The notes beneath the pieces were generated by a model. The model saw only the letters and a program-made list of their open reading frames with translations. It had not been told where the DNA came from and searched no databases. DNA of 64,000 bases from NCBI GenBank assembly GCA_963753245.1, contig CAVWBK010000001.1:62001-126000 (forward strand), read 5' to 3'. Both the position numbers and the translations under genes were made by a program. Positions 8,811 to 17,458 of the stretch are shown here, piece by piece; within the stretch, counting starts at the first letter, position 1, and the number at the start of each line of letters is the position of its first letter. Source of the stretch: VRUE01 sp963753245 (lineage in GTDB: Bacteria; Actinomycetota; Thermoleophilia; Solirubrobacterales; 70-9).

Positions 8811-8941
8811 CGCCCCTCCGCGGCGATCTTCTCGGCGTGGAAGGACTTGGGCTAGTGCGGAACGTGATACGAATCCCGGAGGAGTGTCAAACTCAAAGAG
8901 TTATCTGACCTGACCCGAACCCTCCCAGTTTCGACCAAATA

Positions 8942-9003
8942 GACAATCGCACCTCGGCGTGATTGTCGAGCTGCACTCAGTGTCATAGTGACTGTGCGAC
9001 ACT
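8942..9003. promoter_or_regulatory. Two inverted repeats upstream of the winged-helix gene
   Basis: GACAATC (8942-8948) is mirrored by GATTGTC (8961-8967), and AGTGTC (8979-8984) by GACACT (8998-9003). Both lie in the 250-base AT-richer stretch that precedes the gene starting at 9070. They could be operators or a structured leader; no clear -10/-35 pair was identified. Confidence 0.35.
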
Positions 9004-9069
9004 CCAGATCTGTGGGACTACCGAGTGTGGGAGGCGAAATGCCGATGGGAACGAAAGGAAATACACACA

Positions 9070-9468
9070 ATGCCTAGCATCACCAACGCGCTCGACGAGG
9101 CACGTGAGCTGGTCAAGAAGCGCCTCGCCGAGCTAGACGACGAGCGCAGACGTCTCGAGCGGGCCCTCGCCGAGCTTGGTGGTAAAGCCACCGGCACCGG
9201 CCGGCGCCCGGGTCGCCCCAAAGGTTCGACCGCAAAAGCGTCAGCTCCGTCAGCTCCTAAAAAAACCCGCCGGCGTCGTCGTCGTCGTCGCAGCGGCGGC
9301 ACCCGCGCTGATCAGGCGGTCGAGCTGATCAAACAGAATCCCGGGATCACGGCCTCTGAGATCGCGAAATCGATGAAAATCAAGCCCAACTATCTGTACC
9401 GAGTGCTCAGTGACCTCGAGAAACAGAAAAGGGTCAAGAAGAAAGGGCGCACCTACAGCGCCTCCTAG
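9070..9468 (+). CDS. Basic winged-helix DNA-binding protein with coiled-coil N-terminus
   Basis: A 132-residue protein in three parts: a charged helical segment (LDEARELVKKRLAELDDERR) likely to form a coiled coil; a very basic linker with a GRPKGS AT-hook-like motif and a run of eight arginines; and a C-terminal winged helix (QAVELIKQNPGITASEIAKS ... YLYRVLSDLEKQ). The design resembles nucleoid-associated or chromatin-like proteins of Thermoleophilia rather than an inducible regulator. A GAAAGGAA ribosome site precedes the ATG at 9070. Upstream inverted repeats may be autoregulatory. Confidence 0.75.
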   Translation: MPSITNALDEARELVKKRLAELDDERRRLERALAELGGKATGTGRRPGRPKGSTAKASAPSAPKKTRRRRRRRRSGGTRADQAVELIKQNPGITASEIAKSMKIKPNYLYRVLSDLEKQKRVKKKGRTYSAS

Positions 9469-9480
9469 TTCGCACCCGAT

Positions 9481-9515
9481 CGACCAGCTCGGTTCAGAGC
9501 AGGCCGAGCTGGTCG
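9481..9515. terminator. 12-bp hairpin between convergent genes
   Basis: CGACCAGCTCGG (9481-9492) pairs perfectly with CCGAGCTGGTCG (9504-9515) around an 11-base loop. It sits between the stop of the winged-helix gene and the 3' end of mdh, which face each other, and overlaps the last codons of mdh. There is no T-run, so it is a possible bidirectional but not a classical intrinsic terminator. Confidence 0.5.
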
Positions 9516-10480
9516 ACCGCGTCGCGCTCCTCGCGAAGCTCGGCAGCGCTGGCGTCGATCCTCGTTCGCGAAAACTCGGGGACCTCGAGCCCCTCGACCG
9601 GCGACCACTCCCCGCCTGAACAAGTGCAGGGCAGCCCGGCGACGATTCCCTCTTCGACAGCGTAGGAGCCGTCGGTGGGGACGCCCATCGAAACCCAGTC
9701 TCCATCGGGGGTACCGAGGACCCAGTCGTGAACATGATCGATTGCCGCGTTTGCCGCTGAGGCGGCGCTGGAGGCTCCCCTCGCCTCGATGATGACAGCG
9801 CCACGTTTTGCCACCCGGGGGATGAACTCCTCAGCGATCCAGGCCTCGTCATCGACGGCCGCCCAGGCGCTCTCACCGCCGACCTTGGCGTTGATGAGGT
9901 CCGGATACTGAGTGGTGGAGTGGTTGCCCCAGACGGTCATGTTGCTCACCTCTGCCAGGGGCCGGCCGAGCTTATTTGCAAGCTGTGCGCGAGCACGATT
10001 GTGGTCGAGGCGCATCATCGCGGTGAAGCGCTCGCGCGGCACGCCGTCGGCGTTGGACATCGTGATCAGGCAGTTGGTATTGGCCGGGTTACCGACGACC
10101 AGGATCCGGACGTCGGACTCGGCACCGGCGGCGATCGCCTCCCCCTGCGGCTTGAAGATTCCGCCGTTGGCCTCGAGCAGATCGGAGCGCTCCATCCCCG
10201 GCCCGCGCGGCCGGGCACCGACCAAGAGGCCGATGTTGCAACCGTCGAAGGCTGCCTTCGGCTCATCGAAGATATCGATCCGCGAAAGCAGCGGGAAGGC
10301 ACAATCGTCGAGCTCCATCGCCGTGCCCTCGGCCGCCTTGATGGCGTCGGGAATCTCGAGCAGGCTGAGCTCTACGGGGGTCTCAGGTCCGAGCATCTGG
10401 CCGCTGGCAATCCTGAACAAGAGTGCGTAGCCGATCTGTCCTGCGGCGCCGGTGACTGTGACTTTGACGGAAGTGCTCAC
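9494..10480 (-). CDS. mdh: Malate dehydrogenase (NAD-dependent)
   Basis: A 328-residue protein of the 'cytosolic-type' (group 2) malate dehydrogenases. The N-terminal Rossmann motif is 'VTGAAGQIGYALLFRIASG', and the active-site region has 'GNPANTNCLI', 'LDHNRARAQLA' and the catalytic histidine in 'TVWGNHSTTQYPD'. It interconverts malate and oxaloacetate in the TCA cycle. It lies 36 bases after icd on the same strand, so the two TCA genes probably form one transcript. Confidence 0.96.
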   Translation of the reverse strand: MSTSVKVTVTGAAGQIGYALLFRIASGQMLGPETPVELSLLEIPDAIKAAEGTAMELDDCAFPLLSRIDIFDEPKAAFDGCNIGLLVGARPRGPGMERSDLLEANGGIFKPQGEAIAAGAESDVRILVVGNPANTNCLITMSNADGVPRERFTAMMRLDHNRARAQLANKLGRPLAEVSNMTVWGNHSTTQYPDLINAKVGGESAWAAVDDEAWIAEEFIPRVAKRGAVIIEARGASSAASAANAAIDHVHDWVLGTPDGDWVSMGVPTDGSYAVEEGIVAGLPCTCSGGEWSPVEGLEVPEFSRTRIDASAAELREERDAVDQLGLL

Positions 10481-10516
10481 GGAATCGTCTCCTAGATTCG
10501 GGGGGTGCGCTTTGGC

Positions 10517-11734
10517 CTAGGCCATCGCCTGGCGAAGGTTCTGATCAATTGAGCCGAGGAACTCCTGGGTGCTCTGAAACTGCTGTCCGGCGCCGACGAG
10601 CAGCGCCAAGTCTTTGGTCATCTTGCCGCCTTCGACCGTTTCCACGCAGACCCGCTCCAGAGTCTCGGCAAAACGGGAGACCTCAGGCGTCTCGTCGAGT
10701 CTTCCGCGCGCCGCGAGGCCACGGGTCCAGGCGAAGATCGAGGCGATCGGGTTGGTCGAGGTCGGCTCGCCCTGCTGATGCTGGCGATAGTGACGCGTGA
10801 CGGTGCCATGTGCGGCCTCGGCCTCCACGGTCTTGCCGTCTGGGCTCATTAGCACGCTGGTCATCAGGCCGAGCGAACCGAAACCCTGGGCGACGGTGTC
10901 AGACTGCACGTCGCCGTCGTAGTTCTTACAGGCCCAGACGTAGCCACCCTCCCACTTCAGGGCGGCGGCCACCATGTCGTCGATCAGGCGGTGTTCGTAG
11001 GTGATCCCGGCCGCCTCGAACTCGGTCCTGAACTCCGCCTCATAGACCTCGGCGAAGAGGTCCTTGAAACGGCCGTCGTATTTCTTCAAGATCGTGTTCT
11101 TGGTCGACAGGTAGACCGGATAGCCGCGATCGAGGCCGTAGCGCATCGAGGCGCGGGCAAAGTCGCGAATCGAGTCATCGAGGTTGTACATCGCCATCGC
11201 GACACCGCCGGCGGGGAACTCATAAACCTCGAGCTCCTGCGGCTCCGAGCCGTCTCTGGGCGTGAATGTCAGTGTCAGCGTTCCCTCGCCGCCAACCACC
11301 ATGTCGGTCGCCCGGTACTGGTCACCAAAGGCGTGACGGCCGATCACGATCGGTTTGGTCCAGCCCGGCACCAGCCGCGGCACATTGGAGATCACGATCG
11401 GCTCTCGGAAGATGACTCCACCGAGGATGTTGCGGATCGTCCCGTTGGGTGAGCGGTACATCTCTTTGAGGCCAAACTCCTGCACCCGTGCCTCGTCGGG
11501 TGTGATCGTCGCGCACTTGACCCCCACGCCGTGGTGCTTGATCGCATTCGCCGCATCGACGGTGATCTGATCCTCACTCGCGTCACGACTCTCGATTCCG
11601 AGATCGAAGTAGATGAGCTCGAGGTCCAGATAGGGGAGGATCAGCTGCTCTTTGATGAAGGCCCAGATGATCCGGGTCATCTCATCGCCATCGAGCTCGA
11701 CGATCGGGTTCTGGACTTTAATCTTCTCGGCCAT
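10517..11734 (-). CDS. icd: NADP-dependent isocitrate dehydrogenase
   Basis: A 405-residue homodimeric (eukaryote-like, type II) isocitrate dehydrogenase. It opens with 'NPIVELDGDEMTRIIWAFIK', has the substrate loop 'SPNGTIRNILGGVIFREPI', metal-binding aspartates in the 'DDMVAAALK' region, and the NADP-binding stretch 'EAAHGTVTRHYRQHQQG'. It oxidises isocitrate to 2-oxoglutarate, supplying NADPH. It follows a TetR gene by 38 bases and precedes mdh, all on the minus strand. Confidence 0.97.
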   Translation of the reverse strand: MAEKIKVQNPIVELDGDEMTRIIWAFIKEQLILPYLDLELIYFDLGIESRDASEDQITVDAANAIKHHGVGVKCATITPDEARVQEFGLKEMYRSPNGTIRNILGGVIFREPIVISNVPRLVPGWTKPIVIGRHAFGDQYRATDMVVGGEGTLTLTFTPRDGSEPQELEVYEFPAGGVAMAMYNLDDSIRDFARASMRYGLDRGYPVYLSTKNTILKKYDGRFKDLFAEVYEAEFRTEFEAAGITYEHRLIDDMVAAALKWEGGYVWACKNYDGDVQSDTVAQGFGSLGLMTSVLMSPDGKTVEAEAAHGTVTRHYRQHQQGEPTSTNPIASIFAWTRGLAARGRLDETPEVSRFAETLERVCVETVEGGKMTKDLALLVGAGQQFQSTQEFLGSIDQNLRQAMA

Positions 11735-11772
11735 CGGCGCGCGATGCTATCGAGGCGGCGCGCCGGGCAGCG

Positions 11773-12375
11773 CTACCGGCGCAGGCCGGTGAGCAGGTCG
11801 GTGACCACCGCTTCGGAGCGCTCCCGAGCGAGGCTTCGATCCTCGGCGACCACGATCAGCATCGCCGCCTCGATCATTGCGCCCAACACGATGATCGCCA
11901 GCACCTCGGGGTCATGCGGAGGCAACTCCCCCGCCTCGATCGCCGCAGTAACACCAGCGAGCGCGAACCCGACTCCGAGCTCGGCTGCCGCCTGGCGCCA
12001 GCCCTCCCAACCGAGGACGGCTCGGCTCTGCCCGAGCCCGATGCGCTGCAGCTCTAGATCGGTCTCCGCCGCCCGCATATAGGCCTGCGCCGATTCGACC
12101 AGGGCGCCCAGAGGACTGCCCGAAGCGCCCGTCAGCTGCGACGCAATCCGTTCGAGCACCCGCCGCTCGCTGGCCTGAAAGACTGCCTTGAAGAGCTCGA
12201 GCTTGGTCGGGAAATGGTGGTAGAGCGCGCCGCGGCTCACCCCCGAGAGCCCGATGATCTCCTCGATCGAGACTTCCTCGTAGTCGCGCTCGACGAAGAG
12301 TTCGGTCGCAGCCGCCAAGACCGCCTCGCGCGCCCCCTCACTGGGCCTGCCCCTCATTCCTGTGCGCGCCGCCAC
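11773..12375 (-). CDS. TetR-family repressor of the divergent acyl-CoA dehydrogenase unit
   Basis: A 200-residue protein with an N-terminal TetR HTH ('VSIEEIIGLSGVSRGALYHH' then FPTKLELFKAVF). The C-terminal half has several alanine-rich helices, consistent with a ligand pocket. It is divergent from the DUF4242/acyl-CoA dehydrogenase pair, and a perfect 17-bp palindrome lies between the two starts, so it most likely represses both itself and that pair, perhaps in response to an acyl-CoA. Part of that statement is inference from layout. Confidence 0.88.
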   Translation of the reverse strand: MAARTGMRGRPSEGAREAVLAAATELFVERDYEEVSIEEIIGLSGVSRGALYHHFPTKLELFKAVFQASERRVLERIASQLTGASGSPLGALVESAQAYMRAAETDLELQRIGLGQSRAVLGWEGWRQAAAELGVGFALAGVTAAIEAGELPPHDPEVLAIIVLGAMIEAAMLIVVAEDRSLARERSEAVVTDLLTGLRR

Positions 12376-12391
12376 GGCCTCGAGTATATTA

Positions 12392-12408
12392 ACCGACCGT
12401 CGGTCGGT
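12392..12408. promoter_or_regulatory. TetR-type operator palindrome
   Basis: ACCGACCG-T-CGGTCGGT is perfectly symmetric about the base at 12400, and each arm contains an ACCG/CGGT repeat, the design of many actinobacterial TetR operators. It is 17-33 bases upstream of the repressor start (12375) and of the divergent gene (12441). A TATATT-like sequence at 12385-12390 overlaps its edge, so binding would block the promoters. Confidence 0.8.
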
Positions 12409-12440
12409 AATTTAGCCAAGCGAGCGAAAGGAACGAGACA

Positions 12441-12743
12441 ATGAACACCTACGTGATCCGCAGGACGCAGGCCTGGCAGAGCGCGGCGGAGCTCGAGGCG
12501 ACCGCCGCGCGCTCCAAGGAGGTCGCCAATAGCGACTTCCCGCAGGACATCAGCTGGATTCGCAGCTACGTGATCGCCGAGCCGGGAGGAACGCTGGGCA
12601 CGGTCTGCGTCTACCAGGCGAGCGGCATCGAGGCCGTTCGAGACCATGCGGGGCGAGTCGGGATGCCGGCCGATGAGGTCCTCGAGGTCGCCGACACCGT
12701 GATCATCAGGCCCGATCCACAGCCCGAGCCGGCCTCGGCCTGA
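12441..12743 (+). CDS. DUF4242 (nickel-binding-like) small protein
   Basis: A 100-residue protein with a ferredoxin-like alpha/beta pattern: 'TYVIRRTQAWQSAAELEATA', 'ISWIRSYVIAEPGGTLGTVC', and a C-terminal 'HAGRVGMPADEVLEVADTVI'. This matches small DUF4242 proteins, whose biochemical role is not established. A GAAAGGAACGAG ribosome site precedes the ATG. It is followed after 32 bases by the acyl-CoA dehydrogenase gene, suggesting a shared, TetR-controlled operon. Confidence 0.75.
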   Translation: MNTYVIRRTQAWQSAAELEATAARSKEVANSDFPQDISWIRSYVIAEPGGTLGTVCVYQASGIEAVRDHAGRVGMPADEVLEVADTVIIRPDPQPEPASA

Positions 12744-12775
12744 CCCGCAGCGGGGTCTCCTGCGAGAATGGCGGT

Positions 12776-14455
12776 GTGGCAACCGTCGAGCCCCCAGCTT
12801 CGCGGGAGACCCACGAGGTCTTCAACCAACCGTCCCCCCTTGTCGACTACAACGTTTATGAGGCCGACGTGCCCCTGCGCGAGGCGGTGCACCGCGAGGG
12901 CGCCGGGTGGGCCGAGGAGCGGATCTCAGCCGTGGGGGCGCTGGCGGGCAGCGCCCGCATCATCGAGCTCGGCGCCCAGGCCAACGAGAACCCGCCGAGG
13001 CTGAGAACCCACGACCGCTTCGGGACCCGGGTCGACGAGGTCGATTTCCACCCCGCCTGGCATGAGTTGCTCGGTCTCGCGGTCAGCCATGAGCTGCACG
13101 CCTCACCCTGGAAGGAACCTCGCCCCGGCGCCCACGTCGCGCGCGGTGCCGCCTTCATGTGCATGTCGCAGGCCGAGGCCGGGATCGGCTGTCCGATCTC
13201 GATGACCTACTCGGTGATCCCGGCGCTGCGGTCCCAGCCCGAGATCGCGGCCGAGTGGGAGCCACGCTTCCTCTCCGCCGAGTACGACCGGCACGACGCA
13301 CCGACGAACGAGAAGAGCGGGGCGCTGGCGGGGATGGGGATGACCGAGAAGCAGGGCGGCAGCGATGTCCGCGCCAATACCACCGTGGCCAGGGCCGTCA
13401 ACGGCGGCGGCCCCGGTGCCGAGTACGAGCTGACCGGCCATAAGTGGTTCATGTCGGCGCCGATGTGTGACGCCTTTCTCGTTCTAGCCCAGACCGAGGG
13501 CGGCATTTCCTGCTTCCTCTTCCCGCGTTGGACACCAGATGGCGAGCGCAACCGCTTCCGCCTGCAGCGGCTGAAGGACAAGTTGGGCAATCGTTCCAAT
13601 GCCTCGAGCGAGATCGAGTTCGATGCGGCCTCGGCCTGGCTGATCGGCGATCAGGGCGCCGGGGTTCCGACGATCATCGAGATGGTCAACCACACGCGCC
13701 TGGATTGCGTGCTGGGCGGAGCGACTGGAATGCGGGCGGGTGCCGCCCACGCCCTCCACCACGCCGAGGGTCGCTCGGCCTTCGGCACCGCGCTGATCGA
13801 CCAGCCGCTGATGCGAAACGTGCTCGCCGATCTCTGCGTGGAGTCCGAGGCCGCGACGATCTCGGCGATGCGACTGGCACGTGCCTATGACGAGGCGATC
13901 GCCGGCGACCCAGAGGCCCAGAGCCTGAAGCGGATCGCAAACGCCGTGCTCAAGTACTGGATCTGCAAGCGCGCCCCCGCGCACGCTGTCGAGTGCCTGG
14001 AGTGTCACGGCGGCAACGGCTTCGTCGAGGAGTCGGGCATGCCACGGCTCTTTCGGGAGAGCCCGCTGAACTCGATCTGGGAGGGCTCGGGGAACGTCCA
14101 GTGCCTAGACGTGCTGCGCGCGATGGTCAAGAGTCCCGCGTCGGTCGATGCCTTCTTTGCCGAGGTGCTCGAGGCGGGGGGAGCCGAACCGCGACTCGAT
14201 GCCTATGTGGCCGCCCTGCGAGAGGAGGTGCCGGGCGAGGTCGAGTCGATCCAGTCGCGCGCCCGCCGGGTGGTCGAGAGGATGGCGATCGCCCTGCAGG
14301 CCTCGCTGCTCGTCCGCCACGGCGACCCGGCGGTCGCCGACGCCTTCTGCGCCTCGCGCCTGGCCGGGGACTGGGGCCACGCCTTCGGCACCCTGCCCTC
14401 TGGCACCAACTTCAGCCGGATCATCGAGCGCCACCGCCCGCGGCTCTCCGCTTAG
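12776..14455 (+). CDS. Acyl-CoA dehydrogenase, AidB-like branch
   Basis: A 559-residue flavoprotein, longer than the usual ~380 because of an N-terminal extension as in AidB/isovaleryl-CoA dehydrogenase-like proteins. Recognisable elements are 'GMGMTEKQGGSDVRANTT' (the FAD/substrate loop), 'ELTGHKWFMSAPMCDAFLV', 'KDKLGNRSNASSEIEF' and the C-terminal 'ECHGGNGFVEESGMPRLFRE' carrying the FAD-contacting GGNG region. It should oxidise an acyl-CoA to the enoyl-CoA and pass electrons to ETF. The start is a GTG at 12776. It lies in an operon with the DUF4242 gene and is probably regulated by the divergent TetR protein. Confidence 0.9.
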   Translation: MATVEPPASRETHEVFNQPSPLVDYNVYEADVPLREAVHREGAGWAEERISAVGALAGSARIIELGAQANENPPRLRTHDRFGTRVDEVDFHPAWHELLGLAVSHELHASPWKEPRPGAHVARGAAFMCMSQAEAGIGCPISMTYSVIPALRSQPEIAAEWEPRFLSAEYDRHDAPTNEKSGALAGMGMTEKQGGSDVRANTTVARAVNGGGPGAEYELTGHKWFMSAPMCDAFLVLAQTEGGISCFLFPRWTPDGERNRFRLQRLKDKLGNRSNASSEIEFDAASAWLIGDQGAGVPTIIEMVNHTRLDCVLGGATGMRAGAAHALHHAEGRSAFGTALIDQPLMRNVLADLCVESEAATISAMRLARAYDEAIAGDPEAQSLKRIANAVLKYWICKRAPAHAVECLECHGGNGFVEESGMPRLFRESPLNSIWEGSGNVQCLDVLRAMVKSPASVDAFFAEVLEAGGAEPRLDAYVAALREEVPGEVESIQSRARRVVERMAIALQASLLVRHGDPAVADAFCASRLAGDWGHAFGTLPSGTNFSRIIERHRPRLSA

Positions 14456-14520
14456 CCGAGCGAGCCCCGTGCTCCGCTCGGAGGCGTCGTGCTGCTCAGA
14501 TCGGCTCCGGGGCCATCTAA

Positions 14521-15687
14521 CTAGCCGGTGGCTTTCCGCAGCGCCCGGCCGACCTGCTCGGCGGTAATCACTCCACTGAGGCGCCCGTCTGCATCAACCG
14601 CCATCAACGCCCCGAAGCGGCGCAGATTCTGATTGCCCAAGAGCGAGTCCAGGGGTGCGTCGTCGCGGATCTGAAGGACCGCTGCGCCGTCTCCCTCGAG
14701 CAGGTCGGCGACCAGAGCCGTGGAGCGGGAGACCTCGGGCACCTCATCGGCGCGGTCGCGAAGCAGAAGACCGAGAAAGCGCTGGGCGGCGTCGACAACC
14801 GGGAACCAGGGCCAGCTATAGCGCAGGAAGTACTGATCCAGTGCCTCCTCGACGTTGAGCTCGCCCGGGATCGCGACCGGCTCGCGGTCCATCACATCAG
14901 AGACCCGCAGGCCCTCGATCCGACCCGAGATCGCGGTCTGCATCGTCGCTGCTCGTGCCGAGCTGTTGATCACCATGCCGATCACGGCCAGCCAGGCGCC
15001 GCCGAACACGTCGCCGGTGGCGAGCAGGAGCAGGCCTGCGCCGATGAAGATGTAGGCAAAGACCCGGCCCAGGCCGGCGGCGAAACCGGTCGCGGCGCTG
15101 CGGTCCCCGGTCCGACTCCAGGCGATCGCCCGAGCCACACGGCCGCCGTCCATCGGGAACGCGGGCAGCAGGTTGAAGACGAGGATGAAGGCGTTGATCG
15201 AAGCGAGCCAGGCCAGCATCGCGACGACGCCTGACACTTCGGAGTCAGCGCCGAAGCCGAGGGCGTGGCTGAAGTCACTCCAGCCGGCGAGGGCCGTTCC
15301 CGCGGCGCCCAGGACGAGGACGATCGCCAGGGTCACCAGCGGCCCGGCGATCGCCACCTCGAACTCCGCCCTGGGCGTCTCGGAATCGCGATCCATGCGG
15401 GCGACTCCGCCGAAAATCCAAAGCTGGATGCTGGAGATTCCGATCCCGTTGCGGCGCGCCGCGGCGGCATGGCCCAACTCGTGCAGGACGATCGCGCCGA
15501 AGAAGCCGAGCGTGCTGAGGACCGCCAGCGTGAACGGTGCCGTGCCGCTGCTCGACTCGCCCAGGACGTTGCCATAGAACTGAGAGAGCCAGTAGATCAG
15601 CAAGAAGAGGATCAGAAACCAAGACCAGTCGACCGAGATCCTGATCCCGCGCACATGGAAGAGCGTTATCGAGCTGCCACCGAGCAT
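14521..15687 (-). CDS. Site-2 protease family metalloprotease with tandem CBS domains
   Basis: A 388-residue membrane protein. The zinc motif HELGH is near residue 68 in a membrane helix, and the third ligand is in 'NLLPAFPMDGGRVARAI', which is diagnostic of M50/S2P proteases. Residues ~255-385 form two CBS domains ('VSDVMDREPVAIPG ... LLLRDR' and 'VLQIRDDAPLDSLL ... GVITAEQV'). Such proteins perform intramembrane proteolysis, often of anti-sigma factors, with CBS domains sensing nucleotides. It is convergent with the acyl-CoA dehydrogenase gene and divergent from sdhA. Confidence 0.92.
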   Translation of the reverse strand: MLGGSSITLFHVRGIRISVDWSWFLILFLLIYWLSQFYGNVLGESSSGTAPFTLAVLSTLGFFGAIVLHELGHAAAARRNGIGISSIQLWIFGGVARMDRDSETPRAEFEVAIAGPLVTLAIVLVLGAAGTALAGWSDFSHALGFGADSEVSGVVAMLAWLASINAFILVFNLLPAFPMDGGRVARAIAWSRTGDRSAATGFAAGLGRVFAYIFIGAGLLLLATGDVFGGAWLAVIGMVINSSARAATMQTAISGRIEGLRVSDVMDREPVAIPGELNVEEALDQYFLRYSWPWFPVVDAAQRFLGLLLRDRADEVPEVSRSTALVADLLEGDGAAVLQIRDDAPLDSLLGNQNLRRFGALMAVDADGRLSGVITAEQVGRALRKATG

Positions 15688-15769
15688 CAGCCAATGCTAC
15701 GGCCTGCCTTATCGGTGCAGGCTAAATCCGACTGCGCCGTCGGAGTTCCCATCTATAGGATCCGCGCTC

Positions 15770-17458
15770 GTGCCCACCCATGACGTATTGGTTATCGGCG
15801 CCGGCCTGGCCGGGCAAAGGGCCGCCCTGGCGGCGGCCGAGCAGGGCGTTTCGGTCGGCATCATCAGCAAGGTCCATCCGGTGCGCTCGCACTCAAACGC
15901 CGCGCAGGGTGGAATCAACGCGGCGCTAAATCCCGGCGACTCGTGGGAGTCACACGCCTACGACACGATCAAGGGCTCCGACTACCTCGGCGACCAGGAC
16001 GCGATCGAAATCATGACCCGCGAGGCGCCGGAGGAGATCCTCCACCTCGAGCACCTCGGGGTCACCTTTCACCGAAACGAGGAAGGCAAGCTCGGCACCA
16101 GAGCCTTCGGCGGCGCCTCCGCCGCCCGCACCTACTACGTCGCCGACATCACCGGCCAAGCGATCATGCACGTGCTCTATGAGCAGTTGATGAAATACGC
16201 CGAGGCCATCAGCCGCTATGAGGAGTGGTTCTCGACCGCGCTGGCGATCGATGAGCAGGGCGAGTGCTGCGGGGTCGTCACCCGCAACATAGCCGACGGT
16301 TCGATGGAGCTATTCCGGGCCAAGGCGGTGATCCTCGCTTGCGGGGGGAACGGCCAGGTCTGGAAGCCGACCACAAACGCGCTGATCTGCACCGGCGACG
16401 GGATCGCGATGGCCTACCGGGTCGGAGCAAAGCTGATGGACATGGAGATGATCCAGTACCACCCGACGACCCTGGCCGGGAAGGGATTCCTGATCACCGA
16501 GGGCGCCCGTGGCGAGGGCGCCCACCTGCTCAACGCCAAGGGCGAGCGGTTCATGGAGCGCTACGCGCCGAACAAGATGGAGCTCGCCTCCCGCGACGTT
16601 GTCTCGCGCGCGGAGCAGACCGAGATCAACGAGGGTCGGGGCTTCCCGGACGGCACCGTCGCCCTCGACATCACCGTCGTCCCCAAGAAGCGCGTCCACG
16701 AGGCGCTGCGAGAGATCGTGCTCGTTGGCCGCGACTTCGCCGGCGTCGATATCACCCAGGAACCGATCCACATCAAGCCTGGCAACCACTACACGATGGG
16801 CGGCGTCAAGACCGACGTCGACGGGCGCACCGATATACCCGGCCTCTACTCCGCCGGTGAGACCGCCTGCGTTTCGGTGCACGGCGGCAACCGGCTGGGC
16901 GCCAACTCGCTGCTTGACACCCTGATCTTCGGTCGGCGCTCCGGGGTCGATGCCGCGACCCGCGCCAAGCAGATCGAGGGCTCGCGACCCTCCAAACAGG
17001 TTCTAGAGTCCGAGCAGGCCAATATCGATGCGATCTCTGCCCGCGAGAAGGGTTCGGGACGCCGCGTCTCAGAGATCAAGCTCGAGCTGGGCCAAACGAT
17101 GGACGCGAAGATCGCCGTCTTCCGCGACGAGCCCGGGATCCAGGAGGCACTGGAAACGGTGCGACGACTCAAGGAGGAGGCGCAGTCCGCCTACATCGAT
17201 GATCGCGGATCGATTTTCAATCAGGACATTCTCGGCGCGATCGAGCTCGGCTACATGCTCGATAATGCGGAGACCACCTGCGTCGCGGCACTGGAGCGAA
17301 GGGAGAGCCGCGGGGCCCAGTACCGAACCGACTTCCCCGAGCGAAACGACGCGGAGTGGCTAAAACACATCGACCTCCAGCAGGGCGATGACGGGCCCGA
17401 GATCTCATACTCAGAGGTGACCATCACCCAATGGGAACCTGAAGAGAGGACTTACTGA
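15770..17458 (+). CDS. sdhA: Succinate dehydrogenase flavoprotein subunit
   Basis: A 562-residue protein starting at GTG 15770. The dinucleotide fold is 'DVLVIGAGLAGQRAALAA'. 'RSHSNAAQGGINAAL' holds the histidine that links FAD covalently in this family, and 'IQYHPTTL', 'EGARGEGAHLLN' and 'GNHYTMGG' are substrate and flavin contacts. It oxidises succinate to fumarate and passes electrons to the iron-sulfur subunit. Its TGA overlaps the ATG of sdhB (ATGA), indicating tight coupling. Confidence 0.95.
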   Translation: MPTHDVLVIGAGLAGQRAALAAAEQGVSVGIISKVHPVRSHSNAAQGGINAALNPGDSWESHAYDTIKGSDYLGDQDAIEIMTREAPEEILHLEHLGVTFHRNEEGKLGTRAFGGASAARTYYVADITGQAIMHVLYEQLMKYAEAISRYEEWFSTALAIDEQGECCGVVTRNIADGSMELFRAKAVILACGGNGQVWKPTTNALICTGDGIAMAYRVGAKLMDMEMIQYHPTTLAGKGFLITEGARGEGAHLLNAKGERFMERYAPNKMELASRDVVSRAEQTEINEGRGFPDGTVALDITVVPKKRVHEALREIVLVGRDFAGVDITQEPIHIKPGNHYTMGGVKTDVDGRTDIPGLYSAGETACVSVHGGNRLGANSLLDTLIFGRRSGVDAATRAKQIEGSRPSKQVLESEQANIDAISAREKGSGRRVSEIKLELGQTMDAKIAVFRDEPGIQEALETVRRLKEEAQSAYIDDRGSIFNQDILGAIELGYMLDNAETTCVAALERRESRGAQYRTDFPERNDAEWLKHIDLQQGDDGPEISYSEVTITQWEPEERTY

